Shown here piece after piece: positions 63,472 to 64,000 of a DNA stretch of 64,000 nt. Location: the NCBI GenBank assembly GCA_020638875.1, contig JACKHS010000011.1, positions 1 to 64,000 of the forward strand, in the 5' to 3' direction. The stretch's first letter is position 1. Every line of letters starts with the position of its first letter. This DNA is from Planctomycetota bacterium (GTDB lineage Bacteria > Planctomycetota > UBA1135 > GCA-002686595). The notes below the pieces were generated by a model. That model made no database searches. It saw nothing but the letters and a program-made list of their open reading frames with translations, and had not been told where the DNA came from. A program made the position numbers and the translations under genes.

Positions 63472-64000
63472 ATGCGCCACCTCGCACCGCTCGCGCTCGT
63501 CCTCGCCCTGCCCTTCGTCCAGGAGCGCGTCTCCAAGAAGGCGCCGACCTTCGAGGAGCTGCACCCCGCCATCGCCAGCGCCTACGCCGAGGGCCGCTAC
63601 GGCCTGGCGATGAACAAGACGCGCGAGCTCCTCGCCGTGCTCTCGCCGAAGTGGACCGAGAGCATCCTGGCCGCGCTGCCCGCCGCGCCGGAGGGCTACG
63701 AGATCGTGCCGCAGAAGAAGCCCGCCGGCGGCAGCGCGATGGCGAACGGCGCGCTCGCCGCGATGGCCGCCTCGGTGGGCACCGTCGTCGAGCAGAAGTA
63801 CAAGGGCGACGGCGACACGCTGCAGGTCACCGTCACCGCCGACTCGCCCATGGCGCAGATGTTCGCCATGTGGATCACCAACCCCGCGCTGCTCGGCGAG
63901 GGCGCCGAGGCCGTGAAGTACGGCGCGTACGACGCGATCCTCAAGCAGGAGGGGCAGGGCTGGAGCCTGCAGATCCTGATCGGCAGCAGCCTCGTCGAGG
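63472..64000 (+). CDS. Exported protein of unknown function (cut by window end)
   Basis: ATG 63472 opens a frame that runs to the window edge (176 codons seen). It starts with a short signal peptide (MRHLAPLALVLALPFVQE) and continues with helical segments ('FEELHPAIASAYAEGRYGLAMNKTRELLAVLSPKWTESILAALP') and a beta-rich stretch ('VVEQKYKGDGDTLQVTVTADSPMAQMFAMWITNPALLGEGAEAVKYGAYDAILKQEGQGWSLQILIG'). I do not recognise the family. It lies 112 bases after the PDZ gene on the same strand and may belong to the same operon. Confidence 0.7.
   Translation, partial: MRHLAPLALVLALPFVQERVSKKAPTFEELHPAIASAYAEGRYGLAMNKTRELLAVLSPKWTESILAALPAAPEGYEIVPQKKPAGGSAMANGALAAMAASVGTVVEQKYKGDGDTLQVTVTADSPMAQMFAMWITNPALLGEGAEAVKYGAYDAILKQEGQGWSLQILIGSSLVE

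Overview
The window is a stretch of very GC-rich bacterial chromosome, most likely from the phylum Planctomycetota. The best evidence is the pair at the left edge: the last codons of a DUF1553 (PSD1-type) protein followed directly by a Tat-exported DUF1501 protein, a gene pair typical of planctomycetes. The SBBP-repeat secreted protein with a characteristic C-terminal domain, the YncE-propeller/cytochrome fusion and the ThiF-type protein with a long C-terminal tail also fit a deep-branching planctomycete. There is no phage, plasmid or CRISPR signal. The only mobile element is a REP-associated transposase unit near 58.3-60.7 kb.

Layout. 0-5.7 kb: DUF1553/DUF1501, a broken proline-rich secreted protein with WPWG motifs, a broken CBS-domain protein, a HAD-like protein and a glycosyltransferase. 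5.8-10.5 kb: a STAS/PilZ-like protein diverging from a GAF-PP2C phosphatase (a partner-switching pair), then frameshifted DUF58 and VWA membrane genes. 10.5-14.1 kb: a minimal flagellin diverging from a GH99-like secreted protein. 14.1-19.2 kb: a lysylphosphatidylglycerol-synthase-like membrane protein, an NhaC antiporter, a coiled-coil protein and asnS. 19.3-31.8 kb: a hybrid two-component sensor, a coiled-coil/HhH protein, a lipoprotein, a DUF4388-TPR-PQQ protein and a MobA-like/ThiF-like pair. 31.9-37.8 kb: tRNA-His, an ArnT-like glycosyltransferase, an HDOD protein, a 720-base structured gene-free region and the SBBP protein. 37.9-50.1 kb: the propeller-cytochrome, a methyltransferase, a tandem D-Ala-D-Ala ligase, an HDOD protein, an FHA-GGDEF cyclase, an FG-GAP-like protein and a cyanophycinase-like protein. 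50.1-58.3 kb: tRNA-Arg, tRNA-Pro, purD, a Fur-family regulator, a DUF3568-like lipoprotein, purQ, purL and accA. 58.3-60.7 kb: the REP/transposase unit. 60.8-64 kb: an ECF sigma factor, its anti-sigma factor, a PDZ protein and a truncated secreted protein.

How the genes work together. Core metabolism (purine synthesis, acetyl-CoA carboxylase alpha, AsnRS, cell-wall D-Ala-D-Ala ligation) is mixed with signalling (partner switching, two HDOD proteins, a diguanylate cyclase, a hybrid kinase, an ECF sigma operon) and with large secreted or surface proteins. Operons are short and neighbouring genes are often convergent. Strong GC-rich hairpins sit between many convergent gene ends.

Quality warning. 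Several stretches (about 2.2-3.6, 6.8-7.0, 8.6-10.5, 11.9-12.3, 23.6, 29.9-30.0 and 31.5 kb) hold clustered frameshifts, while the rest is intact. Residual assembly indels are at least as likely as gene decay there. The most interesting items are the tandem D-Ala-D-Ala ligase, the transposase unit bounded by inverted copies of a large palindrome with an internal repeat array, the structured gene-free region at 34.6-35.3 kb and several unusual multidomain fusions.
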